Shown one piece after another: positions 11,110 through 20,032 of a stretch of 64,000 nt of DNA (its first letter is position 1; every line of letters starts with the position of its first letter). The notes below the pieces were generated by a model. The model did not search any database, was not told where the DNA came from, and saw only the letters and a list, made by a program, of their open reading frames with translations. The stretch covers positions 2,928,501-2,992,500 of the forward strand of contig CAHIKZ030001813.1 of assembly GCA_903632075.3 (NCBI GenBank), read 5' to 3'. The translations under genes were made by a program, and so were the position numbers. Source of the stretch: Acanthosepion pharaonis. Taxonomy: Eukaryota > Mollusca > Cephalopoda > Sepiida > Sepiidae.

Positions 11110-11330
11110 ATCCTTCCTTTATGCATGTTTCATTAAAAACGACAGACAAGGTACTACGGTTGAGCTTTTTATTTAATTTTTCTTGTGTTCTGACAAGAGC
11201 TTTCTTTTCTGGACAAAGAGTGTGTAAGAACTGTCCGAATGTTCTGTGTTTCCGAGCGCTTTCGGCTATACCTTTAGCCATTATCAAGGATGATTCAATT
11301 ATCAGCTTAGTAGAGTGTGTGTGTTCTGTG
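11110..11330 (-). mobile_element. fragment of an unrecognised coding repeat (copy 1)
   Basis: Minus-strand frame containing AESARKHRTFGQFLHTLC, then TQEKLNKKLNRSTLSVVFNE. A homologous but broken reading on the plus strand at 53.93-54.08 kb (SAESAQDDKHYGHFLYTLS, later SLCVIFNLTYLKQG) and the segment tttcgttaaaaacgattgac near 12.72 kb show a dispersed repeat. The protein family is not recognised. Confidence 0.5.
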
Positions 11331-11342
11331 TATGTTCAGTGA

Positions 11343-11510
11343 GTGGTAGTAATGTTTTTAGTTTCCGAATACGGTGAGCACATTGTGGCTTTGTTCATAG
11401 TTAATATTGTTAAGGGTTGGCTTTTTCTTTTTTATTATTAGAGCTTCCATTATTTTTAGTCTTTTTTTGCAAGTGGATGCACAATGTTTAAAAAAAGTGC
11501 TCAATACAAA
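11343..11510 (+). mobile_element. partial MITE, same family as 12.13-12.37 kb
   Basis: Its start (taatgtttttagtttccgaa, then gtgagcacattgtggc) matches the left end of the complete copy near 12.13 kb through about 80 bp. The right inverted end is missing. Confidence 0.5.
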
Positions 11511-11684
11511 AAGAAAAATTATATATATGCTTTTTTTATATGACAAGAGACTCAATACAAAATAGGTTTCATTTTTTTCTTTTGTTCTGGTTTTCTTTTA
11601 TAAAAAAAATTCTCGTGAAATTTTATAAAAGAAAAAAAACAACACAAGTATGTGTGCGTAAATAGGCATTTTGAAAATATGAAA

Positions 11685-11795
11685 TCCGCCCTCTGGTAGA
11701 ATTTGAGCCTGTGTCTCTTTTTGCAGGAGAAGCAGCAGTTTAATTCGATGTGCTTTGACCACTCGACTACGAAAAGCTTTTCACTAGAGCAAGCT
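11685..11795 (-). mobile_element. SINE head, tRNA-like (minus strand)
   Basis: On the minus strand tagtcgagtgg (11761-11771) is a perfect pol III A-box match. About 50 bp downstream ggctcaaattc resembles a B box. The cloverleaf is decayed, so this is a SINE head and not a tRNA gene. Confidence 0.5.
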
Positions 11796-12124
11796 TTTCA
11801 CGCAGACTTTACTCATTCAGATTTCTTCATAACTGCTCAGTTTTGTATCCAAAACGAAAGTAAAGCAATTTTAAAGAATTAATGGAGATAATTTATAATC
11901 CGACATATTTTTATTCCAACGTCATTTTTAGTTATAACCGTATTTGAGTGGACACTCAATTTATTTTAAACATTTTAAACAGTATTGTATTTCGCTTACT
12001 GACCTGCACATTAGAGAAGTTACATATAGCAATGATGTGCTTTCAACTGAATATGTAGGTATTTAACTAAATATGCATTTTTTTTTTAAACTAAATATGT
12101 AGATTTTCTTTTTATTTGCATATA

Positions 12125-12375
12125 TCGGGATGGGAATGTTTTTAATTTCCGAACATAGTCAGCACGTTGTGGCCATGTTCATAATTGATATTATTGAGAG
12201 TTTTCTTCTTTATTTTCTTTCATTATTTTACCGCTTTTTCTATGTGGACGAGTTTAATATGTTCGTATTTTTTACAAGTGTTTTGCAAACAGTTTAATAG
12301 GATTTATATTTAACATGAACATCGCCAAAAAGTGCTCACCGCGTTCGGAAATTAAAAACATTCTCATTCCTATAT
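12125..12375. mobile_element. MITE with about 36-bp inverted ends
   Basis: The left end gggaatgtttttaatttccg and the right end, read in reverse complement, gagaatgtttttaatttccg share about 36 bp with few mismatches (12128-12165 against 12335-12372). The interior is AT-rich and non-coding. A truncated relative lies at 11.34 kb and a short end-like match at about 53.77 kb. Confidence 0.65.
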
Positions 12376-12599
12376 ACACATATAACAAATATTCACATAT
12401 TCACTTCAAAAAATACTTTTAGAGTTTTAAAAAAGCTACATATTCATGCTTGATAAATGGCCAGCAGATTAATCAAAAGTACTTTGATCTGCAGATCATT
12501 TGGACAATTCTTACACTCTAATTCCAGTAAAAATCACGTGTAAGTATGCAAGAAAATTTAATAAAAGATTAATCATCACTGCGCCTTGTCAGTTGTCAG

Positions 12600-12609
12600 T
12601 AGCACACAT

Positions 12610-12667
<58 letters not shown>

Positions 12668-12686
12668 TTATTATTATTATTATTTT
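12600..12686. repeat. (CA)n(TA)n(ATT)n microsatellites
   Basis: Compound simple repeat that directly precedes an inverted repeat. Confidence 0.95.
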
Positions 12687-12721
12687 GTATTTGAGCAGCA
12701 GTTCGTCTTTTATACATGTTT

Positions 12722-12892
12722 CGTTAAAAACGATTGACAAGGTAGTGCGGTTACTTTCCTTGTTGGCTGTATAACGAAATTTATCTTATAAAACTATTTA
12801 AATTATATTTGCTACCCAAATACACAATTATTATATTGCATGACCTATCAGCCAACAAAGAAAGTAACCGTAATCCGTTTTCAATCGTTTTT
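12722..12892. repeat. inverted repeat with about 41-48-bp arms
   Basis: The left arm begins cgttaaaaacgattgacaag and continues through gcggttactttccttgttgg. The right arm (12852-12892) is its imperfect inverse, ending ttttcaatcgtttttat. The loop is about 80 bp of AT-rich sequence. The arm sequence also occurs at 11.13 kb. Confidence 0.7.
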
Positions 12893-12994
12893 ATTTATTT
12901 TTTTTTTTTGTATTTTTAACAAGACAAGTGAGTAATAGAATTCTTTTATTAATACAGGCTATTAATACAGGTGTACATATGTACATTATACAAA

Positions 12995-13195
12995 GAATGA
13001 TTTAGTATTTTGTTGGGTAACCGTTTGCTTTAATAACGGCTTTAATTCTTTGTAGCATGCTATAAGTCAACGTCCTTCACCAATTTTTTCTTAAATTTAT
13101 GAAAAAGCATATCTTGTGTGTTAAGTTTGCTATTACGAGCCCGCTTGTCCATTATAGCCCAAAGGCTTTCAGTTGGTTTATGGTCAGGATACTTT
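12995..13195 (-). pseudogene. Tc1-like transposase relic, C-terminal end
   Basis: On the minus strand the reading SPDHKPTESLWAIMDKRARN (spread over two frames) and, further on, RIKAVIKANGYPTK match the end of Tc1/mariner-superfamily transposases: the third catalytic region followed by the conserved tail. It is heavily frameshifted and about 65 codons long. Confidence 0.55.
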
Positions 13196-13225
13196 TATCC
13201 TATTCAAAATTCCAAGAAGTTGCGT
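13188..13225 (-). pseudogene. U2-snRNA-like fragment, most diverged of three
   Basis: The minus-strand reading aacttcttggaattttgaat then aggataaaagtat resembles the fragment at 13.68-13.74 kb, which itself resembles U2 snRNA. It overlaps the edge of the Tc1 relic. Confidence 0.3.
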
Positions 13226-13369
13226 TCCATTTCTTTTTTTTTTTTTTTTTTTGCCGCAACAAGGGTAAATTGCAACTCTTCCATTAACCAAGTCAGAGTC
13301 CTGACCTTAAACCAATTTTGATGATGAACAAAATATAAAGCTTATTACATTTGTATTTACGTTTATTAA

Positions 13370-13460
13370 CATGCCTAAGCATTGTCCTGACTTTGAGAAA
13401 GGCCAAGTCGCCGTTGTTCATGATCTTGGCCTGTCGATTAGATCGAGCGCCTTCTCCCAT
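13370..13460 (+). pseudogene. Tc1-like transposase relic, N-terminal helix-turn-helix
   Basis: Starts at ATG 13370 with MPKHCPDFEKGQVAVVHDLG and continues LSIRSSA. The F-x-K-G-Q-...-L-G-x-S-I pattern resembles the first DNA-binding helix-turn-helix of Tc1-type transposases. It stops after about 30 codons. Its strand is opposite to the C-terminal relic just to the left, so they are different copies. Confidence 0.4.
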
Positions 13461-13461
13461 T

Positions 13462-13510
13462 TCAATTGAGGAGAGTACAGATACTACACTTTCATCTTAG
13501 CCAAGAAGTG
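13462..13510 (-). pseudogene. U2 snRNA 5'-end-like sequence
   Basis: The minus strand reads cacttcttggctaagatgaa then gtgtagtatctgt. This matches the start of U2 snRNA, including GGCUAAGAU, whose flank pairs with U6, and GUGUAGUAUCUGU, which contains the branch-site-pairing GUAGUA. About 8 nt present in U2 between CTTC and TTGG are missing and the match fades after about 50 nt. It cannot be a functional U2 gene. It may be a truncated retropseudogene or part of a U2-derived SINE. Confidence 0.55.
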
Positions 13511-13681
13511 ACAGTATTTACCTAGCCTACCCACTAAGACATGATGTGACACAAGGTTTGGTTTGTTTTTTTGCATATACATGTTGACCAGTCCCCACAA
13601 CCACTGTCACGCTGGCGTCGATATTATGTCGACCCCACTTCTCTTAGTCTAATGAGGAAGATGCTGCCGCAGGGTTAGAAT

Positions 13682-13738
13682 CTCAATTGAGGAGATAATA
13701 GATACTATACTTTTATCCTATCCAAATTCCAAGAAGCA
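13682..13738 (-). pseudogene. second U2-snRNA-like fragment
   Basis: Shares the flank tcaattgaggaga with the copy 220 bp to the left. On the minus strand it reads gcttcttgg, then aaaagtatagtatctatta, a more mutated version of the same U2 region. Flank and U2-like core repeat together, so the repeat unit is larger than the snRNA match. Confidence 0.45.
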
Positions 13739-13877
13739 ATACCGTTACATGATTCAGCATCAATTTTTCTACATGTTTAAATATGTTGCTCCGTAATCCA
13801 CTGTTTCTTCATTAACATCAAAATGTAAAAGTAACGATCTAAATCAAATCTCTAATTTTAAACTTCACTAATTATTC

Positions 13878-14570
13878 TTGACCTGTGATTGCACCTACTG
13901 CTACGACATTTTCATAAACTTCAGGCATGCATTTATCCACTGCACACTCCGCTGCACATTTATCCAGATTGGATCAATAGCTGCATCTACTGCAAGGAAA
14001 GTTGGGCCATTGTGTCATACCAGAAAAAATTTCTCGTCTGACTCTTACAAATTTACAAATCTACCATTCGTCCATGCTATTGATTATTGTTGCCATATTT
14101 CGTCTGGTACTCCTGCTATTCATCTCGAGGTTCTTGACAAAATCCAAAGAAGGATCTCTAATGTAATTCATCCTGACCTGGCATCTCTTCATCAGTCACA
14201 TTCACAATATTTTCATGGCTACTACTGTGACGAGCTTTTTCACTGGTGCCCCAACTACATGAAATGAAGTGTGCTACTAGATTGGCATCTAGGTCCCACC
14301 CTTTTACTGTGGAAATAGTTAAATGCAACTGTCACTTCTACTCCAACAGTTTCTTTTTTCGCATTTCCCACCTGCAGAAGTCCCTTCCGTTTACTTACTT
14401 CCCTAATAACTCCAATCTTCAAAAATTTAAATGCAACGTCAACTGCCATCTTCTATCTTCTTGAATCACGTTCATCTTTTGTATTTTCTTCAATCCTCCA
14501 CATACTCAGACTTCTCTTTCACTTTTACTTCTTATAATCCCCTTCATACCGCCTTGTTTGGGGTGAAATG
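13878..14570 (+). pseudogene. LINE family K, 3' end of the ORF
   Basis: Readings in two frames: ARKVGPLCHTRKNFSSDSYK, then YCCHISSGTPAIHLEVLDKI and QRRISNVIHPDLASL, then YFHGYYCDELFH. A second frame follows with RLASRSHPFTVEIVKCNC and LQKFKCNVNCHLL. These are the conserved C-terminal blocks of Jockey/CR1-type LINEs. A frameshift lies near 14250. A minus-strand relative is at 37-39 kb. Confidence 0.75.
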
Positions 14571-14845
14571 ATTAAAATACATTTATAATTTACATTTTCT
14601 TTAGCCTAGAATTTCATCAGAATTAACATAAATTATCAATTAGATGAAAATAAAAGGAACAAAGTATTAATTAAATTCCAGAGTTCCTTCTATAATTGTC
14701 TAACATAGAACGATGGGAACTTTTGAATTAACGCAATATTTAGACAGTTGCATTTTCATACAAATGGTGGTTATCCCTTGTGATTAAATAACAATAATTC
14801 TTCAGTTCACTGCATCTTCATCGACCGCAATACGGCCCGGATCTG
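14571..14845. other. AT-rich spacer
   Basis: Nothing recognised between the family K and family J LINE fragments. Confidence 0.5.
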
Positions 14846-15500
14846 AATTGTTTCAAAACACAACGTCTATTGGGACTAAAGCTCACTCCAGACCACAAGT
14901 GGAACTTGTATATTCGTAACATCGCTGAAAATGCTGGAAGAATGATCGGTTCTTTATATTGCTCCATAAAATACCTGACTCCTACTATCATGCACTATCT
15001 CTACAAGAATCAGACTGAAAACGAAAGCAATTAGGCCATATCTGGTACTGCCAAATCTTCGCTGTAACATGAAGACATGAAAAAGTTCAATAGCGATTAC
15101 GTTGTCTTGTAGGTGATGAATTATTTTCTTCCTTGCAACCCGTTTCCCACAGACAAAGCGTTAATTTATCGCTATTTTCATGGCAAATGATCAGATGAGC
15201 TACATTCCTTAGTTTCACCAGTTCAGCTAGGACCCGCCATACCCCGTACACAGCGTCAACTCATCATCATTTCCCTTGTATTCCTTTAATAAGGAACAAG
15301 TTCTACTCAGACATCTTCTTCTCCAGAAGTGGCGTTTTGTAGAACAGACTCCCTAGAGAATGCTTCACCGATCACTACAATCTTAACCTCTTCAAATCTA
15401 GAGTAAACCGTTTTGATGTCTCACATATCGTCACAATGTGCTATTCTTACTTCCTCTCTTTAGGCCCTTACAACAATGCAGTAACCTTGAGTTTTTCTGC
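14846..15500 (+). pseudogene. LINE family J, 3' part
   Basis: The plus strand reads LGLKLTPDHKWNLYIRNIAE, then GRMIGSLYCSIKYLTPTIMH, with YFHGK.SDELHSLVSPVQL further on (about 15174-15225) and traces of the FFSRS..LWNRLP block near 15315-15360. There are multiple stops and frameshifts. Same family as the copies at 0.8, 17.1, 35.7, 47.6 and 61 kb. Confidence 0.7.
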
Positions 15501-15940
15501 GGGCTTGTATTAGCTAAACAATAGTATTTAAATAATTCTCGACATTATTTTTGTCCTCATCTTCAGAGACTTAAATAATTAAAAAAATGTTAAATATCAT
15601 GAAAACAACACTTAATCTCTTTTTTCAAATGTTCATTTATCAAACAATGTCCGTGTACTTCCCGTTTTTCTTTTGTTTTGTTTTTTTTCTTTTGTTTTGT
15701 TTTTTTTTTTGTTTTTTTCATGTTCGTTCATCTTACATCATAGGATTAGCTGAAACATCCATAAACAGTATTTGGGAGAACAATTTTTTTGATGATCAGA
15801 CCAACTTCTTTGCTTGGATGGGGCGTCCATTGAGCTATAGGTTGCTTCAACTTCCTCATTTTGTGCTGGAACTTAAGACTAAACAAGTCGATGGAGTTGT
15901 ACCATATGTACTGCGACATTAATTTTTTTTTTCATGTATC
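15501..15940. other. T-rich spacer
   Basis: Contains a (TTTTGTT)-type run at 15663-15715. The frame at 15587-15922 has no recognised domain. Confidence 0.45.
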
Positions 15941-15943
15941 AAG

Positions 15944-17010
15944 TCATCCCATAAGTTCTGTCCGGAATTTGAATAATAAAAAACGAGTGATCAGATTTTA
16001 CATTTTATTGAAATTTATTCATCAATGTAATTTCCATGATTATATATGACTTCCTTCCATCTGCTTACAAGCTTTTTAAACCCACTAATAAAGATCTATA
16101 TTAGTTTCGAAGAACCTTGAAATGTCAGTTTCGGCCTTTTCATGGCTTTTAATCCATCCAAATGATTCTGTAAACTAAGGAACAAATGGTAGTCTGAAGT
16201 AGCAAGGTCGGGAGAATAAGGTGGATGCGGAATTCTTTCGCAAACAAGTTCTTCAATCTTCTGGGATTTTTGCAGTGGATTGTGCATTGTCCTGATGAAA
16301 CACAACCACTTTTCGATTCATTAAAACAGTTTTTTTTTCTTCAAAGACGCGTTCAAAATGTTCTAATTGTTGGCAGTAGACTTGAACATTGATTGTTGCA
16401 TTCGTTGGTAGCAACTCAAAGTGAATTATTCCTTTGCAATCCCACCAAATTGCGAGAACATTCTGTGCATGAAGTTCCCTTCTTGATTGTGTTTGGGATT
16501 TTCCCATTACCAAGCCACTGTTTACGACGTTTAATATTTTGATAAAACATCCATTTTTCGTCACCAATCAGATGTCTATCCAAAAAGGCGAGATGAGTTC
16601 ACAAGAATGAAGGGAAGAGCAGATATCAGCCCGGGATTTTCATGAGTCACCCATTTTTCAAGTTTAAGTACCTTTCCAAGTTGCTGAACATGACGATGAA
16701 GAGTTATATTGTTTGAAGGGTTATATTGTTTCAATTGATACTGCAGGATTTTCTTCAAGTAATTCCACAAGAAGCTCATCAAACTCAACTGGACGTCTTG
16801 TTCGCTTTTCATCTTCCAGGCTGAAATTTCCACTTCTGAATTTGGCAAACCATTTTCTGCGACTTCTTCCATTCATGCCTTCTTCTCCATAAGCTGAGTG
16901 AACATTTTAAGTCTCTTCAGCTGCAGAATTCCCTTTTTTAAACTCATAGAGCATTATGTGCCTTAACTGCTCCTTTGACACCTCCACCTTTGAGGGGGAT
17001 AATTTAAATA
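15944..17010 (-). pseudogene. mariner transposase relic (DD34D type)
   Basis: Cut-and-paste transposase that acts at TA targets. From the N-terminal side at high coordinates: a helix-turn-helix region with VQLSLMSFLWNYLKK and HRHVQQLGKVLKLEKWVTHE (about 16576-16870). Next comes the middle domain with VLAIWWDCKGIIHFELLPTN and the second catalytic Asp in VVVFHQDNAQ (16253-16567). Last is the third catalytic region RIPHPPYSPDLATSDYHLF (about 16180-16245). At least two frameshifts break the frame. The 3' terminal segment reaches catcccataagttctgtccg near 15950; no matching 5' inverted repeat was found, so that end is lost. Confidence 0.85.
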
Positions 17011-17059
17011 ATTAATTCAGTCAAATTATTCTGTAAAAAAGCCTTTCACTTCTCCATCA

Positions 17060-17340
17060 CTACTTCCATATAAAGTGCTCAGGTGAAGTCCATTCCTTAA
17101 TTCCACCAGTTGTAACGTATACGGCCAAAACCCGCCATCCTAAGCACTTGTAATGAACTGCTGTGGAACCGACTCCCAAGAGGATATTTTCGCCTATCAC
17201 AACAATCTTAACCTGTTCAAGCCTAGTGTTAACTGTTATCTTCCATACTTATTCGCATAAACTGTTCCTCTTACTCTGTAACCCTCTACCTCGTGTGACT
17301 CTTGGGTCTTGTACAGTGTGAACCTCACTGTAAAAAATGT
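17060..17340 (+). pseudogene. LINE family J, short 3' end
   Basis: Carries the block corresponding to ..NELLWNRLPRGYF..NNLNLFK followed by cttccatacttattcgca and a 3' UTR. It is truncated just 5' of this block and abuts the mariner relic. Confidence 0.6.
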
Positions 17341-18555
17341 ACTTAATCTATCGTAATATGAGGAAGAAATTATGAAAAAATGCTTATTTCAGTTTCCAGT
17401 GTCTATTGCGCAACTCGACTCTGAATTATAAATTGGCTTTTTGGCCTCAATCTATGACAATGCTATACCATGCTATGCTGTACCAAGCATCTCCCTTTTT
17501 TTTATTTCTTTGTTTTTGCTATGTTCTTTTTGTTTTATTTTTGGTGGGGGGCTTTTCGTAATAAAATCTTTTAAAACTCTTATCTAGATCTTATATGTGG
17601 GAAAGGCCTACATATATAGTTCTTGAGAATAAGTCCAACCAAACAGTACAAAAGGTATATTTAAAATCAAAACGTAAAAAGGCGTTTACAGTAGGGTAAT
17701 AGCTCTAAATATTCATTTCATGATAGCATTAAATAAAAAAAAATGTAGAATCAGATCTTTAAAACTTAATACCTGACTTAGCCCCTGCCCATTTTTACTT
17801 TTTGCAACTAATTTAGCACCCCACCTCCCAACATTTTATTTGATGGCGCCCAGCCTGTCGGGATGATCCGTATGGATTACAAATTGGAGAATATTCTACA
17901 TTTTTATTTTTTGCCAAAGACATCTGGTTGCCTACAAGATTGAATCCAAACCGTTCACTTAATTCTCACTGATGCATTTATTCTAGACAACAGTGCCAAG
18001 AGTTTTTCTCTTTTTAAATGTCCTCCGCATAATCCTATGAATATTATTTCGTCTGCGATTGTCTCTGTTTTTCTTTTGAAACCACACCATTTTGTTTTTA
18101 ATGATCTCTCCCGCTTGCTTCCGACATGCTTTGTCATTATTCGCTGTTCTATTTTTTCTATTTCGCCAGGTCTGTTACGACGGATTTCGATGCTAATGTG
18201 TCCTCGTCAACCTTCTTACTATTTTTATCCTTGTTAACAGACAGAATTTTTTTTTTATTTATTTTTTTTTCAAAGCCAAACTTCTTAAATTTACATTTTC
18301 CCTTCGTCCCAAAGTTAAGCGGTGTTTCTTGTAAATCTTCTTATATTCCATCGCTTTTCTTAATATCTTCATTGTCTTCTACATCGTAATTTATTTTCCA
18401 ATTCTTTGTAATTCTATTTGTTCCAGTCGAAAATCTTTTTACAAGCTATTTTGTTTATTTTCATTTGCTTTTCATCAATCCTTCGAATTCTTATTCATAG
18501 TTTCATTGTTTTGTTGATATAGACTTCAACACTCCAATGATCGGTGTTTTAGATC
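17341..18555. other. spacer without recognised features
   Basis: T-rich sequence. No LINE, SINE or exon signature was recognised; the 60-90-codon frames here show no known motif. Confidence 0.45.
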
Positions 18556-18597
18556 TGCCATTATTATTATTATTATTATTATTATTGTTGTTGTTGT
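18556..18597. repeat. (ATT)n tract
   Basis: About 10 ATT units followed by (GTT)3. First of a series of (ATT)n tracts lying at the 3' ends of minus-strand LINEs. Confidence 0.95.
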
Positions 18598-19979
18598 TTG
18601 AGCCTCTTTGTTTTACGAACTACTTCCAAGTTTCAACCTGAAACTTCAATAGACTGCAAGTCAAAAGATCATGATTCCTGGTACAATTATTTGCAAATAT
18701 AGCTCACATTCCCATCATCATTTTTTTTAATTATATGTCGCATGATTTGTGCATTAGTTTAAACCTTCATTAAAACGTATATATGAATTCACAGTTAAAG
18801 TGTGTAAACAGATTAAATAAAAAAAAATCTGAAAAACCAGAATTATGTTACCGATAATTAAGTAAACACACAGAAGCATCTTCAAAATATAATGAAGAAA
18901 TCATTCCGAATGTGTAGGATTCTCCGAATATATAAGTAGTACAGGCCCATAACCAGATCACATTGATAAAATTTTCCTGAGGATATGTAATCATGATGCA
19001 ATCTTTTGCATAACAGCCAAACTCGGTTCCCCAGGTTTTTGCTATGGTCCCTAGTGCACCAATTTTATTGTCTGAGTTTTGAGATGCTATATTTTCTGAA
19101 TTTCAATTTCTAGATTCTTGTATTTTCTTCGTTTGTTGAATAGCTTGACTGAAATATTTAAATCAGAAGGATTTTTTTTTATCTCAATGAGTAATCACGT
19201 TTCTCCAGCAAGACTTTTAAATTTATGTCTGGTTTATTGGCTTTTATTGTTGTCCTTTTGGGACTTGAAAATTTCATATCACAGATACATTTTCATCAGA
19301 TGCCACAGAATTTAGTTTGTGTTACACCAATTTTTCCCCGTGGTATTTTGTACTTAAGACTTATTGCCCAATGAATATATTGACATATATGGCGTTGAAG
19401 GTATTCTGTTGGGGTTAAGAGTGTGCTGCATGATGGTCTATAGATTCTGAAAGTAAGCCAAATATTCTGCCTAGAGGGCATTTTTGAGAATGTTATGTTG
19501 ATATTTTCTAGTTTTTAGACTTTGATCTTGTACTGGAACTATAAATCCTTGTGTCTCCGATTTCAGGCCAGCTGTGGAAAGTCAATGATGGGTCGCAGTT
19601 ATATCAATATCATTGCTATTTACACTTTGCGGATATTTTCATGAAGTGGCTTGTTTTTCCATTCATTCTCGATTTCATTTCTTTTTTTATTTGTTTTTTA
19701 TTTCAATGCTTTTGCCTCCTCCGTGGGCTGTCCACGTATGTTTTGGGCATTAATGTCGCTTACATCCATTTCGGATAAACATTTTCCAGCTTCCTTGGGA
19801 ACAGAATAAAGTGATTTGGTCATTTTGCGTTTAAGTACCATTTTAGCATCCAGTCATCAATGCATTACTAGTATTTACAAAGTACAGTAGTAGGCAGCTT
19901 CAAGTACATTTCAAAGTGCCATGGACCTCTACCACTGTGGTCTCTTGAAAGATATAATCTGTTTATAATCTGCCTTCTG

Positions 19980-19980
<1 letters not shown>
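18598..19980 (-). pseudogene. Dong-like LINE copy G, C-terminal part
   Basis: The minus strand reads AGLKSETQGFIVPVQDQSLK, then TPTEYLQRHICQYIHWAISL.YKIPRG (about 19340-19430). Next come the nuclease-domain remnant ANKPDINLK and LNISVKLFN..RKYKNLEIE, then KIGALGTIAK (about 19050-19080). This block order is the restriction-like endonuclease end of an R2-superclade LINE. The 5' end abuts the (ATT)n tract of copy A at 19981. Confidence 0.65.
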
Positions 19981-20030
<50 letters not shown>

Positions 20031-20032
20031 GT
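19981..20032. repeat. (ATT)17 tract
   Basis: Nearly pure ATT units between the truncated 5' end of copy G and the 3' end of copy A. Confidence 0.98.

Noticed and set aside
13462..13510. Functional U2 snRNA gene
   Set aside because: Only about 50 nt match, with an internal gap; the Sm site and 3' stem-loops are missing.
15587..15922. 111-codon frame with FFDDQTNFFAWMGRPLSYRL
   Set aside because: No family recognised on either strand; it adjoins a mariner 3' end and follows T-rich DNA, so it may be another decayed transposon, but this cannot be supported.
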